Below, one piece after another: positions 18,935 to 28,599 of a stretch of DNA of 64,000 nt. The notes under the pieces are model-generated. The model was not told the origin of the DNA. It did no database searches and was given only the letters and a program-made list of their open reading frames with translations. The stretch lies in contig NZ_OY771647.1 of assembly GCF_963674925.1 (NCBI RefSeq), forward strand, positions 2,309,501 to 2,373,500, given 5' to 3'. The position numbers were made by a program, and so were the translations under genes. Origin of the DNA: an uncultured Draconibacterium sp. (GTDB lineage: Bacteria > Bacteroidota > Bacteroidia > Bacteroidales > Prolixibacteraceae). Every line of letters starts with the position of its first letter. Position 1 is the stretch's first letter.

Positions 18935-20608
18935 ATGAAATACTTTATAGTCACATTGATTCTGTTTGCTTTTTGGGGCTGTAATTCCAATCTTCCTGAA
19001 AACAAACAATTACAACTTTCTGAAGACGAATATATTGATCGTGTAAAAGCAATGTGGGTTGCCCAGTTGGTTGCCGTTCATATTGGTTGGGATTTTGAAC
19101 ACAAACCGGCTTCTGTAAAGGAAGTAACCGATTATTCCGATCATCGGAAAAATTATATCAAAGAAAACGGCGGTGCCCAGGTTGACGATGACTGGTATTA
19201 CGAAATGGTGGCATTGCGTGGTTTTGAAAAATATGGTATTAACATGACTACCAACGAGCTTGGTGAAACATGGAATGCTTACAATATCGGCACATGGGGA
19301 TCAGCATTTTATACTCGTGAAGCACTGGCAAAGGGTATTCCGGGAGAAGAAGCCGGAATGCCACAAAACAACCGGATGTGGTTTACCATGGGGAATCAAA
19401 ACCGTTGCGATTTATATGCTATGCTTTCACCCGGATTACCCAACGTAACAGCGAAATTATCCCGAAACTTAGGACATATTAACTCGTATGCAGAAGGAAC
19501 TGACGGAGGTGTTTTAATTGGAACACTTGCTTCCATGGCATTTTATGAAAAGGATACACATGAGTTATTAAAAAAAGGGATACAGGTTCTTGACCCGGAT
19601 GCACCACATCGAACATGTTTCGAAGAAATCATTCAGTTGGCGGAGGCAGGAAATGATTGGAAAGACATTGCCAGAATTGTCGAAGAACATTGGGGAGTTG
19701 AATATCCCGGAACGAACAGTGCGGTTTGGAATGCAGGTTTTGCTGCCATTGCGCTTTGGTTTGGTGAGGGAGACTTAATGAAATCTCTTAACATTGCATA
19801 CCAGGAATCCGATTTTAGCGATGCCGACTGTCAGGCGGCAAATGTAGCTGTAATTCTCGCGGCAATGAACGGCATGAAAATCTTTCCGGAACATCTTTTG
19901 ACCCCTTTCAACAATAAGATAAAAGGAAGCAACCTTGGTTTTATGCCTTTAGTGGAGCCTGTTGATGAATCGCTTGATGCATTGACAGCAAGAACCTGCC
20001 GGATTGGAAAACAAATGTTAGTCGCAAACGGTGCCTCAATTCGTGGCGGAAATATTGAGATTCCGGTTCAGACTGAAATTGAAACTCAACCACTGGAATA
20101 TTTTCATCCCAATCAGTTCACACAATTCTGGAATCCAAACTGGAAAATGGAAAGAGCAGGTTTTGGCGCTCCCGGTGGTGGCGTGCGGGGTGTTAGAGGA
20201 GGTACTTTTGTCGACGGTGATGTTCTTGCTACATATCCACGGGATGAAATCAGGGGAGTAAAATTGTTTCGAAATTTTACTGCGGGTGAAAACCAAAAAT
20301 TGTCGGTAGATGTTGCAGCCGATCCTGGAAGAAAGTGGATTTTGAATATTTATATTGACAATAGTAAAGTATTGACCAAACTCATTGATGGGGGCGAACC
20401 GTTGGAATGGCCTGAAATAAGTGCCGATCGATATCCTCAACCCTTAATTGAATATCTGAAATGCAGTGAAGTCAGAAAATGGCAACACATTAACCTTGAT
20501 CTGTCGGATTATTCAAATCAGGATATTACCATCCGTTTGTATCAGGATATTTTGGTGCGAAACGAGTTTCCCGGGAATGCCTATTGGCGAGATCTAGAAA
20601 TTAAATAG
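18935..20608 (+). CDS. ADP-ribosylglycohydrolase-fold lipoprotein
   Basis: This 557-residue protein has the lipoprotein signal MKYFIVTLILFAFWGC (Cys16). The first about 340 residues follow the PF03747 pattern. A first acidic cluster, VDDDWYYE (D84-D86), and a late one, SDADCQAAN (D296, D298), correspond to the metal-binding aspartates of the family. The last about 180 residues look like a separate beta-rich domain (LSVDVAADPGRKWILNIYID). Proteins of this fold recur in glycan loci, where cytoplasmic ADP-ribose chemistry makes no sense because they are exported. It probably cleaves a sugar linkage. It sits 8 bp after one GH30-like gene and 7 bp before the DUF5696-like gene, so it is firmly part of this operon. 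Confidence 0.75.
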   Translation: MKYFIVTLILFAFWGCNSNLPENKQLQLSEDEYIDRVKAMWVAQLVAVHIGWDFEHKPASVKEVTDYSDHRKNYIKENGGAQVDDDWYYEMVALRGFEKYGINMTTNELGETWNAYNIGTWGSAFYTREALAKGIPGEEAGMPQNNRMWFTMGNQNRCDLYAMLSPGLPNVTAKLSRNLGHINSYAEGTDGGVLIGTLASMAFYEKDTHELLKKGIQVLDPDAPHRTCFEEIIQLAEAGNDWKDIARIVEEHWGVEYPGTNSAVWNAGFAAIALWFGEGDLMKSLNIAYQESDFSDADCQAANVAVILAAMNGMKIFPEHLLTPFNNKIKGSNLGFMPLVEPVDESLDALTARTCRIGKQMLVANGASIRGGNIEIPVQTEIETQPLEYFHPNQFTQFWNPNWKMERAGFGAPGGGVRGVRGGTFVDGDVLATYPRDEIRGVKLFRNFTAGENQKLSVDVAADPGRKWILNIYIDNSKVLTKLIDGGEPLEWPEISADRYPQPLIEYLKCSEVRKWQHINLDLSDYSNQDITIRLYQDILVRNEFPGNAYWRDLEIK

Positions 20609-20615
20609 TTGGAAG

Positions 20616-22700
20616 ATGAAATATTTCAAATTTATACTAATCATTCTTTGTTTTGAAAGTTATTTGGCAGTTTCACAACCTGTTATTGAAAATGAGAAAT
20701 TAAAAGTTGAGGTGAATGAAAAAGGTGCCATTCAGTTTTTCGATAAAATAAATAAGGTATACTGGGGGAGCGAACTTCCCGGATGGATTGAATTTATTGT
20801 TCAAAACAAAAAGGAAAAGTTACCACTTCAAAACGCTGAAATTACCAAAGAAAAGAATGCGAATTCAATTGTTGTTTCTTTTAATAATACAAAAGAACCT
20901 GTATTTGAAATGGTGGTTCGCATTTCTCTTAATGAAAATTATCTGGATATTGAGATTGAAAAATTAAATACTTCTTATCCTTTAAACAGTATTGAATATC
21001 CTGCACACATTTTATCGGTTGAATCCGGAAATGAAGAAGGATACATTGTTGCACCACATTTACAGGGCATTCTGATCCCAAGTCGTTATGATGCAGGTTT
21101 TATGCGGTATGGTCAGAATATCTGGAACACAATTGCAGATATTGAACAATGGTGGACATTCGAATCGGGTAACTTGAATATGCCCTGGTTTGGCGCTTCA
21201 AAAGAGAAATCTTCAGTTATGGTATACGTGCAAACTTCTTCTGATTGTATGTTGCACCTAATAGGAAACAAACTAATAAGGGAAAATGGCCAGGCAACAA
21301 TTGACAGAGAGGGGAAAACACCGGGAATTCGTATGTCTTCTCAATCTCCGGTTTGGCTGGCGAGCAAACAGCAGTTTTCATATCCGCGAAAAATGCGCAT
21401 TGAATTGGTTGATAACGGATATGTAGGCATGGCAAAACGATACAAGCAGTATGCAAAAGAATCAGGTCGTTTTGTGACGTTGAAGGAGAAAATTCAGAAA
21501 AATCTGGAATATGAAAAAATTATAGGTGCACCCGACATTAAAGTGTATTGTTATACTAACCGCCTAAATAATCCGAAACTGAAAGCATGGAGTGAACCGG
21601 TTTTAAATGGATATGAGAAAGTAAATACCACCTTTGCTCAGGTTGCCGAAATGTCGAATGACCTAAAAAGACTGGGAATTGAAAAATGTATGTTTTTGCT
21701 TGGTGGCTGGAACAGGATGGGTTATGACAGGGAACACGTTGACATGTGGCCCCCTGCTGAAAAAGCCGGTGGAACTGAAGGATTGAAAAGCGCTGCGGAA
21801 ACGGTAACCGGCAACGGATATTTGTTTGCATTACACGATAATTACGACGATTTCTATCCGGATGCTCCCACCTTCGATGAAAGATATATATTGAGAGATG
21901 CAGATGGCAGCATGCATCAGGGTGGAATTTGGGATGGTGGTAAATGCTATATTACCTGTTCCTCGCAAAGAGAAGAATTACTCAACAGGAACATGGACTT
22001 GGTGCAAAAGGATATCCCATTAAATGCTTATTATTTTGATGTAATTACCAACACATCTCACTACGAATGTTTTGATGACAGGCACCCAATGACACGTTCC
22101 GAAGATTTAAAATACAGACTGAAATTATTACAAAACATAACAGACCGTGGTTTACTGATTGGCGGTGAAAGAGGCACAGATTGGGCTATTTCTTCCTTGG
22201 CATTTTGTGAAGGGTTGAGCGGGGGAGGAACTGGTTATCATTACGGAGTAGCTTATCGCACAGGTTTAACCATCCCGCTTTTTTATTTGGTTTATCACGA
22301 ATGCGTGGTCGGTTACTGGCAACATGGAACCCCGTGCGGAAGAGAAGATCATGCAAATCATGTTCTCCTTGATTTGCTTTGCGCAGAACCTTCAAGCTGG
22401 TCGATTGAATACGCCCAATGGAATGATTTAAAACCGTTGATCAAAGATACCTATGCTTTATTGAGCCCACTGCACCAAAATACGGCTCACTCAGCAATGA
22501 TAAACCACGAAGTACTTTCTGATGATTTTATGGTACAGAAATCAGAATTTGAAAATGGAACAAAAGTTTGGGTGAATTACGGGATTACCACTTTTAAAAC
22601 GGATCAATTTGAAATTCTGCCAAAAGGATTTCGAATTGAAGTTAAAAATCAACCTGTAGTAAAAGGGGCATTTTATAGAAATTACACCTTACATCAATAA
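20616..22700 (+). CDS. DUF5696-like exported putative glycoside hydrolase
   Basis: This 694-residue protein has a signal peptide (about 1-20). Residues about 20-280 are beta-rich (EVNEKGAIQFFDKINKVYWG) and resemble the N-terminal super-sandwich of GH31/36/101-type enzymes. From about 300 a TIM barrel follows: CMFLLGGWNRMGYD, FALHDNYDDFYPDAPTFDE, then AYYFDVITNTS with D475 as a plausible nucleophile, and LIGGERGTDWA. A small C-terminal beta-domain closes the protein. I place it near DUF5696 by overall organisation; no activity is known to me for this family. It lies between the ADP-ribosylglycohydrolase-like gene and GH30-like paralogue 3, all within 20 bp of each other. Confidence 0.6.
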   Translation: MKYFKFILIILCFESYLAVSQPVIENEKLKVEVNEKGAIQFFDKINKVYWGSELPGWIEFIVQNKKEKLPLQNAEITKEKNANSIVVSFNNTKEPVFEMVVRISLNENYLDIEIEKLNTSYPLNSIEYPAHILSVESGNEEGYIVAPHLQGILIPSRYDAGFMRYGQNIWNTIADIEQWWTFESGNLNMPWFGASKEKSSVMVYVQTSSDCMLHLIGNKLIRENGQATIDREGKTPGIRMSSQSPVWLASKQQFSYPRKMRIELVDNGYVGMAKRYKQYAKESGRFVTLKEKIQKNLEYEKIIGAPDIKVYCYTNRLNNPKLKAWSEPVLNGYEKVNTTFAQVAEMSNDLKRLGIEKCMFLLGGWNRMGYDREHVDMWPPAEKAGGTEGLKSAAETVTGNGYLFALHDNYDDFYPDAPTFDERYILRDADGSMHQGGIWDGGKCYITCSSQREELLNRNMDLVQKDIPLNAYYFDVITNTSHYECFDDRHPMTRSEDLKYRLKLLQNITDRGLLIGGERGTDWAISSLAFCEGLSGGGTGYHYGVAYRTGLTIPLFYLVYHECVVGYWQHGTPCGREDHANHVLLDLLCAEPSSWSIEYAQWNDLKPLIKDTYALLSPLHQNTAHSAMINHEVLSDDFMVQKSEFENGTKVWVNYGITTFKTDQFEILPKGFRIEVKNQPVVKGAFYRNYTLHQ

Positions 22701-22717
22701 ATAAAAAGACTAAACCA

Positions 22718-24196
22718 ATGAAACAAAAGTTATTGATCATCACATTCTTTGCTTTCATCATTATGGGAGCCTGTAGAATGTACTCATCTCAAAACGAAGA
22801 GGTTCAGCCTGAAAAAACCAAAGTCTCAGTTAAAGTTGATTTTACCAAAACTTTACAGGATTGGGATGGGTTTGGTGTTAATTATGTGGAACTGGCTCAA
22901 TCAACCGATCCGGTAAATGACCCCCAGGAATACGGTGGTTTTAGCCGATTATCAGAAGAAAAACGTCAGGAGATTATTGATTTGATTTTTGGGGAAGACG
23001 GATTAAAACCAAACATTATAAAAATGTTTTTTGATCCTTTTCACCAAAAAGAACCAGGAGCAAAGTTTGATCATGAATCAACTACAGCATGGATGCGCTA
23101 TTTTGCCCACCAGGGAATCGCCAAAACTGAAGAAAGAAACGGAGCCAATATTGAGATAATAACAACTTTATATGGACCACCGGCATGGGCAACTCAGCAA
23201 AAGTTTTTACGTGGTCGCGATTTGGACCCTACTCAATATGAGAATCTGGCTAAATACATGATTGATTGGTGCAGGTATTTGGCAGATGAGGAGAATCTTC
23301 CCGTAAAATATCTTTCGCTTCATAACGAAGGAGATTCACCCAACCGTTGGCCTCTTGATGGAAGTACTGGAAATATCGGAACTGGACACGATTATAATGC
23401 CTTTTGGCGGCCGTGGCAGGTTGCATACTTTCTTGAGTTTATGCCGCCAATGATAAAAGCTTCGGGATTAAATATAGGGTTAACACCGGGCGAATGCACG
23501 ACCTGGTGGCATATGGCAACTCATTGGTATCACTGGGCAATTCACGACAATGATAATGCAATGAAAAACATGGCTTTAATTACCAGCCATGGTTTTGGAG
23601 CCGGCGACCGGATTAATTCGCAGGCATCCGATTTATTACGATTGGAACGTCCTGAGTTACATGCATGGACCACTTCGATGACTTGGGGTGGAAAAGCAGG
23701 CATGAAAGATTTTATGTTTATGGATTACATACGCAGGAATATTTACGAAGCCAAAGTAAATGCTGTTATCCCATGGGCAGCATTACAAACTCTTACCTGG
23801 GTCGGGGGAGATCCAAATCCGGGAACTGCAATTTTTGTTTCCGAAAATGGCAACTACGAAGTGAAGCCACAATACTATTACTACAAACAGCTTTCTCCTT
23901 TCGGTCAGCGTGGAATGAAGGTAGCCTCCGTTGAATCCGAAGAAAATTCGAATATTGAACTGATGGCTTTTGCTTCCAATGAAACGACAAATCCAGACGC
24001 TTTCCTGGTACTCAATCTGGGAGATGAGGATAAGGAAGTAACAATCGATGTTCTTGGTAATGCCGATACTTATAAGTGTATTAGAACCAGTAATTCTGAA
24101 AAGTTTCAATCTGTTGGAGACGTAAAATTAACAGAAGGCAGTCTCACTTACAATGCGCCACAAGGTTCTGTTACTACCTTTATTGCGCTGAATTAA
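22718..24196 (+). CDS. GH30-like lipoprotein glycoside hydrolase, paralogue 3 of 3
   Basis: This 492-residue protein has a signal with a lipobox-like end (IIMGACRMYSS, Cys19), so it is probably membrane-anchored, unlike its paralogues. The opening strand is LQDWDGFGVNYVEL. The acid/base candidate is E204 in SLHNEGDS. The nucleophile strand reads HAWTTSMTWGG, with Ser320 at the expected Glu. A beta-5 Glu (LTPGECTTW) is conserved in all three copies as GE. The C-terminal sandwich begins near YYYYKQLSPFGQRGMKV. It lies 17 bp after the DUF5696-like gene. Confidence 0.75.
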   Translation: MKQKLLIITFFAFIIMGACRMYSSQNEEVQPEKTKVSVKVDFTKTLQDWDGFGVNYVELAQSTDPVNDPQEYGGFSRLSEEKRQEIIDLIFGEDGLKPNIIKMFFDPFHQKEPGAKFDHESTTAWMRYFAHQGIAKTEERNGANIEIITTLYGPPAWATQQKFLRGRDLDPTQYENLAKYMIDWCRYLADEENLPVKYLSLHNEGDSPNRWPLDGSTGNIGTGHDYNAFWRPWQVAYFLEFMPPMIKASGLNIGLTPGECTTWWHMATHWYHWAIHDNDNAMKNMALITSHGFGAGDRINSQASDLLRLERPELHAWTTSMTWGGKAGMKDFMFMDYIRRNIYEAKVNAVIPWAALQTLTWVGGDPNPGTAIFVSENGNYEVKPQYYYYKQLSPFGQRGMKVASVESEENSNIELMAFASNETTNPDAFLVLNLGDEDKEVTIDVLGNADTYKCIRTSNSEKFQSVGDVKLTEGSLTYNAPQGSVTTFIALN

Positions 24197-24309
24197 AGGC
24201 GATTAATAATAGGTTTGATTCAAGCTATTAGAATAAGTTAAAGCACAAAATCGCGATGAAACGAAACCACGATTCTATTTTTTATGCCGATAGTAATCCC
24301 AACAAAACA

Positions 24310-25707
24310 ATGCGACATGCACTAAAGCTAAAGCTGGCGATTCTTCTGATTCTTTTTAACTGTATAAATCTTTATTCACAGATTGATGACCATCATATCG
24401 TAGTAGAGGCAAACCGCATTGATAGTGTTGACTTCGAGAAATGTCTTGCATTGTGGAACGCACCTTCTCTTGAACAGAGGATTCAATCGGGAATTGAGCA
24501 AAACAGGAAAGGAGATGCGATTATAAAAGTTGTTGACAAACAAGGATCAACGGTAGATGATGTCGAAATCTCTGTGGAACAGCTTTCACATGATTTTATT
24601 TTTGGATCTAAGTTTTTCTACCAGAATGCGTTTGGCGAAGAATCGAAGGATCAGAGGTATGAAGAATTGTTTAAGGATATATTTAACTCAGCCTCGATTC
24701 CGATTTATTGGCACATTGTAGAACCCGAACAGGGTATATTCAATTATGCTGAAGTTAAAAAATACGCAGGATATAAGGTGCCGATTGATGCTATGGTAAA
24801 ATTCTGTGAGGATAATGAAATGGTCATGAAAGGACATCCAATTGTATGGGAACGCTCTCAGGCCAGATGGGCACCTGAAGATAAAGAAGCTTTGGAAAGC
24901 CTTTACCGAAGAAGGTTTGAAGAGTTGTCCAATCGTTATCGGGAACAAATAAAGTATTGGGACGTTGTCAATGAACCTCTCAATCGTCCCATCAACAAAG
25001 TGCTTCCTGAAAATTGTACCGTTTGGTCGATGAAAATGGCCGACAGGTATTTTAATCCGGATAATAAACTTGGAGTTAATGCAACTACGCGAAATAGCTG
25101 GTTGAATTTTTATTATGAAGATAGTCCCTATTACCTCCTCATCAAAAATCTGGTTTTACAGGGCATCAAAATAGATTACATCGGAATGCAATTTCACCTT
25201 TGGTATGGAGCTGATTTTATTAACGGATTGTATGATGGAAATAAAATGACGCCCGAACATCTGTTCCGGGTTCTGGACCAATACGCAGATTTTAACTTGC
25301 CCATTCATATTTCAGAAATAACCTTACCTGTGTTATCAAATGAAAAAGCCGAAGAGTGGCAAGCAATTTTAGGCGCCAATTATTTTCGGCTATTGTTTAG
25401 CCATCCAAATGTAGAATGCTTAACCTGGTGGAACTTAACCGACGAATTTGCTCGCGACGGGAAAAATTTCAAAGGAGCTTTGACGGGTGATGATCTTCGA
25501 CTAAAACCACTGTATTATTCCATAAGAAAGCTAATAAAAGATGAGTGGCATACCTCATTCAGCAATATTCAATTCTCTCAGGGAGGCTATGGATTCAGGG
25601 GATTTTATGGAAAATATCAAGTAAAATTAATAATTGACGGAAAGACAATTGTTGAAACAATTCATTTATCAAAAACAGGGAAAAATGAATTTAAAATTAC
25701 CATTTAG
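24310..25707 (+). CDS. GH10 endo-beta-1,4-xylanase-like enzyme
   Basis: The start is set at ATG 24310, which gives a clean signal peptide (MRHALKLKLAILLILFN); an in-frame ATG at 24256 would add 18 charged residues before it. In 465 residues the GH10 barrel carries HPIVWER, the acid/base E222 in WDVVNEPL and the nucleophile E336 in IHISEIT. It also has CLTWWNLTDEFA on strand 8. An N-terminal segment (about 30-110, IIKVVDKQGSTVDDVEISVE) looks like a small beta-sandwich of the kind seen in eukaryotic-like and Bacteroidetes GH10s. Expected action is internal cleavage of beta-1,4-xylan. The sulfatase gene follows 4 bp after its stop. Confidence 0.88.
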   Translation: MRHALKLKLAILLILFNCINLYSQIDDHHIVVEANRIDSVDFEKCLALWNAPSLEQRIQSGIEQNRKGDAIIKVVDKQGSTVDDVEISVEQLSHDFIFGSKFFYQNAFGEESKDQRYEELFKDIFNSASIPIYWHIVEPEQGIFNYAEVKKYAGYKVPIDAMVKFCEDNEMVMKGHPIVWERSQARWAPEDKEALESLYRRRFEELSNRYREQIKYWDVVNEPLNRPINKVLPENCTVWSMKMADRYFNPDNKLGVNATTRNSWLNFYYEDSPYYLLIKNLVLQGIKIDYIGMQFHLWYGADFINGLYDGNKMTPEHLFRVLDQYADFNLPIHISEITLPVLSNEKAEEWQAILGANYFRLLFSHPNVECLTWWNLTDEFARDGKNFKGALTGDDLRLKPLYYSIRKLIKDEWHTSFSNIQFSQGGYGFRGFYGKYQVKLIIDGKTIVETIHLSKTGKNEFKITI

Positions 25708-25711
25708 TATA

Positions 25712-27109
25712 ATGCAAATTCATATCGGGACTGCCTTTAAATACTTTCTCCCGATGTTCTTTTTATTGTTTAACGCTTGTATTAATAATACAAACGAAAA
25801 AGTTCCGAACATACTTTTTATTGCAGTAGACGACCTCAGGCCCGAACTTGGAATCTACGGCAATGATTATGTCATTACCCCCCACATCGATCAACTGGCA
25901 AAGCGTGGAGCAATTTTCGACAGAGCTTATTGTTCTGTATCCTGGTGTGCACCTTCACGAACCGCGTTGATGACCGGTATGAGACCCCAATCCACTGGCG
26001 TTATGGATCTATCGACTCATTTTAGGTCGAAGATTCCGGATGCAGTTACAATGCCTCAATTCTTTAAACAAAAAGGTTACACAAGCCTTGGCTTTGGAAA
26101 GTTGTATCATAACGATATAAAAATGCAGGATGATCAATCCTGGAGTCAACCTTGCTGGATTCCGGAAGGTACTCCGATTCTGGCATATGCCTCGGAAGAG
26201 AATAAACAAATTGCCGAAGGTTCAACGTATCACAAAGCGACTGTAACAGAGGCGGCTAATGTTCCTGATAATGCCTATCCCGATGGACAAATAACGAATA
26301 ATGTCATAAATGCACTTCATGAATTGAAATCAGCTAAAAAACCATTTTTTCTTGGTGTTGGTTATTATAAACCGCATTTGCCATTTACAGCTCCAAAAAA
26401 ATACTGGGATTTATACAACAGGGAAGATATTCCTCTAAGTGCTGTAACGGAGCTTCCTGAAAATGCCTCTCCATATATTTTCAGATCCTGGTCAGAAACA
26501 GGGAGTTATACCGATATTACACAGCCAGAACCCTATTCAGATACATTATCACTGCGTTTAAAACACGGATACTTTGCCTGTGTAAGTTACATCGATGCTC
26601 AAATCGGGAGACTTCTGGATGAACTAAAAACATTGGATCTCGACGATAATACTATTGTAGTAATTTGGGGTGACCACGGCTGGAAATTGGGTGAATACGG
26701 TCGTTGGAGCAAACATTCAAATATGGAAATTGATACCCGGGTGCCGCTCATTGTTTATGTTCCCGGAAAAGAACCACGGGCGATTTCCGGTATTGTGGAA
26801 ACCATCGATATTTATCCAACACTTGTGGAAATGGCTGGTTTTAACGTATCGGAAGAACTGGAAGGAGAAAATCTTTTCTACAAAAAAAGAGATTTTGCAC
26901 TTTCTGCAATTCCCCGCGATTCGGTAACAGGGTATTCTGTTCGAACAAATGAATTCAGATATACGGAGTGGAGAATGAATAGTGAACCGCAAGTCGTCAT
27001 TTCTTCAGAATTATATAATCATCGTGAAAATGATCAGGAACTGGAAAATATTGTGGCTAAACCCCAATATTCAAAACAACTGGAATCTCTAAAGCAAATA
27101 TTAAAATGA
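25712..27109 (+). CDS. S1-family sulfatase, iduronate-2-sulfatase-like, lipoprotein
   Basis: The start is set at ATG 25712 because it lies just after the GH10 stop and gives a lipoprotein signal (YFLPMFFLLFNAC); an upstream frame would overlap GH10. It is about 465 residues long. The formylglycine signature is C79-A-P-S-R (WCAPSRTALMTG) and the metal-site aspartates are in FIAVDDLRPELG and VVIWGDHGWKLGE. Overall it resembles iduronate-2-sulfatases (S1_7-type), with DRAYCSVSWCAPSR and GKLYHND. It should remove sulfate from a uronic acid or other sugar. Its Cys needs conversion by an anaerobic sulfatase-maturing enzyme encoded elsewhere. Its stop overlaps the next sulfatase start by 4 bp. Confidence 0.88.
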   Translation: MQIHIGTAFKYFLPMFFLLFNACINNTNEKVPNILFIAVDDLRPELGIYGNDYVITPHIDQLAKRGAIFDRAYCSVSWCAPSRTALMTGMRPQSTGVMDLSTHFRSKIPDAVTMPQFFKQKGYTSLGFGKLYHNDIKMQDDQSWSQPCWIPEGTPILAYASEENKQIAEGSTYHKATVTEAANVPDNAYPDGQITNNVINALHELKSAKKPFFLGVGYYKPHLPFTAPKKYWDLYNREDIPLSAVTELPENASPYIFRSWSETGSYTDITQPEPYSDTLSLRLKHGYFACVSYIDAQIGRLLDELKTLDLDDNTIVVIWGDHGWKLGEYGRWSKHSNMEIDTRVPLIVYVPGKEPRAISGIVETIDIYPTLVEMAGFNVSEELEGENLFYKKRDFALSAIPRDSVTGYSVRTNEFRYTEWRMNSEPQVVISSELYNHRENDQELENIVAKPQYSKQLESLKQILK

Positions 27110-28557
27110 AACGAAGTATATATATTGTTCTTGTCGCAGGACTTGTTTGGCTTTTAAGTAGTTGTTCTTCCTCTAAAACGGAACGACCAAACATCCTTTT
27201 TATCCTTTCGGACGACCATTCAGTAAATGCAATTGGTTGTTACAATAATAGACTATCGGACGAAGTTCGTACTCCAAATATCGATCATTTAGCTGCAGAA
27301 GGGATGTTGTTTTCTCAAACTTTTTGCACCAATTCCATCTGTTCTCCCAGTAGGGCAACCATATTAACCGGGAAGTACAGTCACAAAAACGGTGTTTATT
27401 GTCTGAACCAGGATTTTGATAACAGCCAGATGACTTCTGCTTCTGTTTTACACGATGCCGGTTACCAGACGGCAGTATACGGGAAATGGCATTTGAAATC
27501 AAGGCCTTCAGGATTTGATGATTACAGTGTACTCGACGAACAGGGCCGATATTGGAATCCAAGGTATTTTGAGCCGGAAAATGATTCCATGGTTCAATAT
27601 GATGGCTGGGTGGATGATGTTACCGCCGAAATGACAATGAATTTTATTAAAAGTAGAAAAAAAGACAAACCATTTTTTGTGATGTGTCATTTTAAATCGG
27701 TACACGACCCCTGGGATACCAGACAACCTTACGATACCTGTTATCAAGACCAGTTTATTCCTGAACCTGATAATTTGTGTGATACCTATAAAAACCGCGG
27801 AGAAGCATCAAAACGAACAACACTTAAACTCGAAATGCTCGACCAACGAACTTTCCGGCACGAGGTATTAAATACAGATGATACCTGTGAGCAACGAAAG
27901 TTTGTTTACCAACAATATATCAAAGCTTTTCTTCGTGGCGCAAATGTTTTGGATGAAAATGTGGGGAAAGTAGTTCGTTTTTTGAAAGAACAGGGATTGG
28001 ATGAAAATACCATTGTCATTTATTCTTCCGATCAAGGACATTTTTTGGGCGAACACGGTTTCTTCAGCAAACGATTTATGTATGACGAATCAATGCAAAT
28101 GCCCTTGATTATAAAATGGCCCGGAAAAATAAAACCCGGATCCATAAATTCTGATTTGGTGGCTAACATTGATTTTGCACCAACTATTATTGATATCGCC
28201 GGACTTTCAATTCCTAAAGAGATGCAAGGAGAAAGTTTACGACCACTTTTGGAGGGCTGTACTCCTGAAAATTGGCGGGATGCCATCTATTACAGATATT
28301 GGCAACACCTGCTTCATCGCGATGTTGCAGCTCATTATGGAATACGGACGGATAGCTTTAAACTTATTTATTATTACGGAGAGAACAAGGGATTAACGGA
28401 TTTTCCTCCAACTCCGCCTGAATGGGAATTATTTGATCTGACCAATGATCCAAATGAAATGAATAACGTTTATTCTGATCCTGAATATGCCAATAGCGTC
28501 AATACGCTGAAAACAAAGATGGATGAACTAAAAGAATACTATCAGGATTGGGATTAA
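27106..28557 (+). CDS. S1-family sulfatase, lipoprotein
   Basis: This 483-residue protein has a lipoprotein signal (VLVAGLVWLLSSC). The signature is C79-S-P-S-R (SICSPSRATILTGKYSHKNG), with metal-site aspartates in FILSDDHSVNAIG and IYSSDQGHFLGEHG. The sequence resembles sulfatases annotated as N-acetylglucosamine-6-sulfatase or mucin-desulfating type, but subfamily and regioselectivity cannot be settled here. The ATGA overlap with the preceding sulfatase gene shows translational coupling. Two sulfatases side by side imply a substrate with at least two kinds of sulfate ester. Confidence 0.88.
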   Translation: MKRSIYIVLVAGLVWLLSSCSSSKTERPNILFILSDDHSVNAIGCYNNRLSDEVRTPNIDHLAAEGMLFSQTFCTNSICSPSRATILTGKYSHKNGVYCLNQDFDNSQMTSASVLHDAGYQTAVYGKWHLKSRPSGFDDYSVLDEQGRYWNPRYFEPENDSMVQYDGWVDDVTAEMTMNFIKSRKKDKPFFVMCHFKSVHDPWDTRQPYDTCYQDQFIPEPDNLCDTYKNRGEASKRTTLKLEMLDQRTFRHEVLNTDDTCEQRKFVYQQYIKAFLRGANVLDENVGKVVRFLKEQGLDENTIVIYSSDQGHFLGEHGFFSKRFMYDESMQMPLIIKWPGKIKPGSINSDLVANIDFAPTIIDIAGLSIPKEMQGESLRPLLEGCTPENWRDAIYYRYWQHLLHRDVAAHYGIRTDSFKLIYYYGENKGLTDFPPTPPEWELFDLTNDPNEMNNVYSDPEYANSVNTLKTKMDELKEYYQDWD

Positions 28558-28599
28558 GCCCGGTAATTCGATCGACCTTTTAATTGTAATAGAATCACA

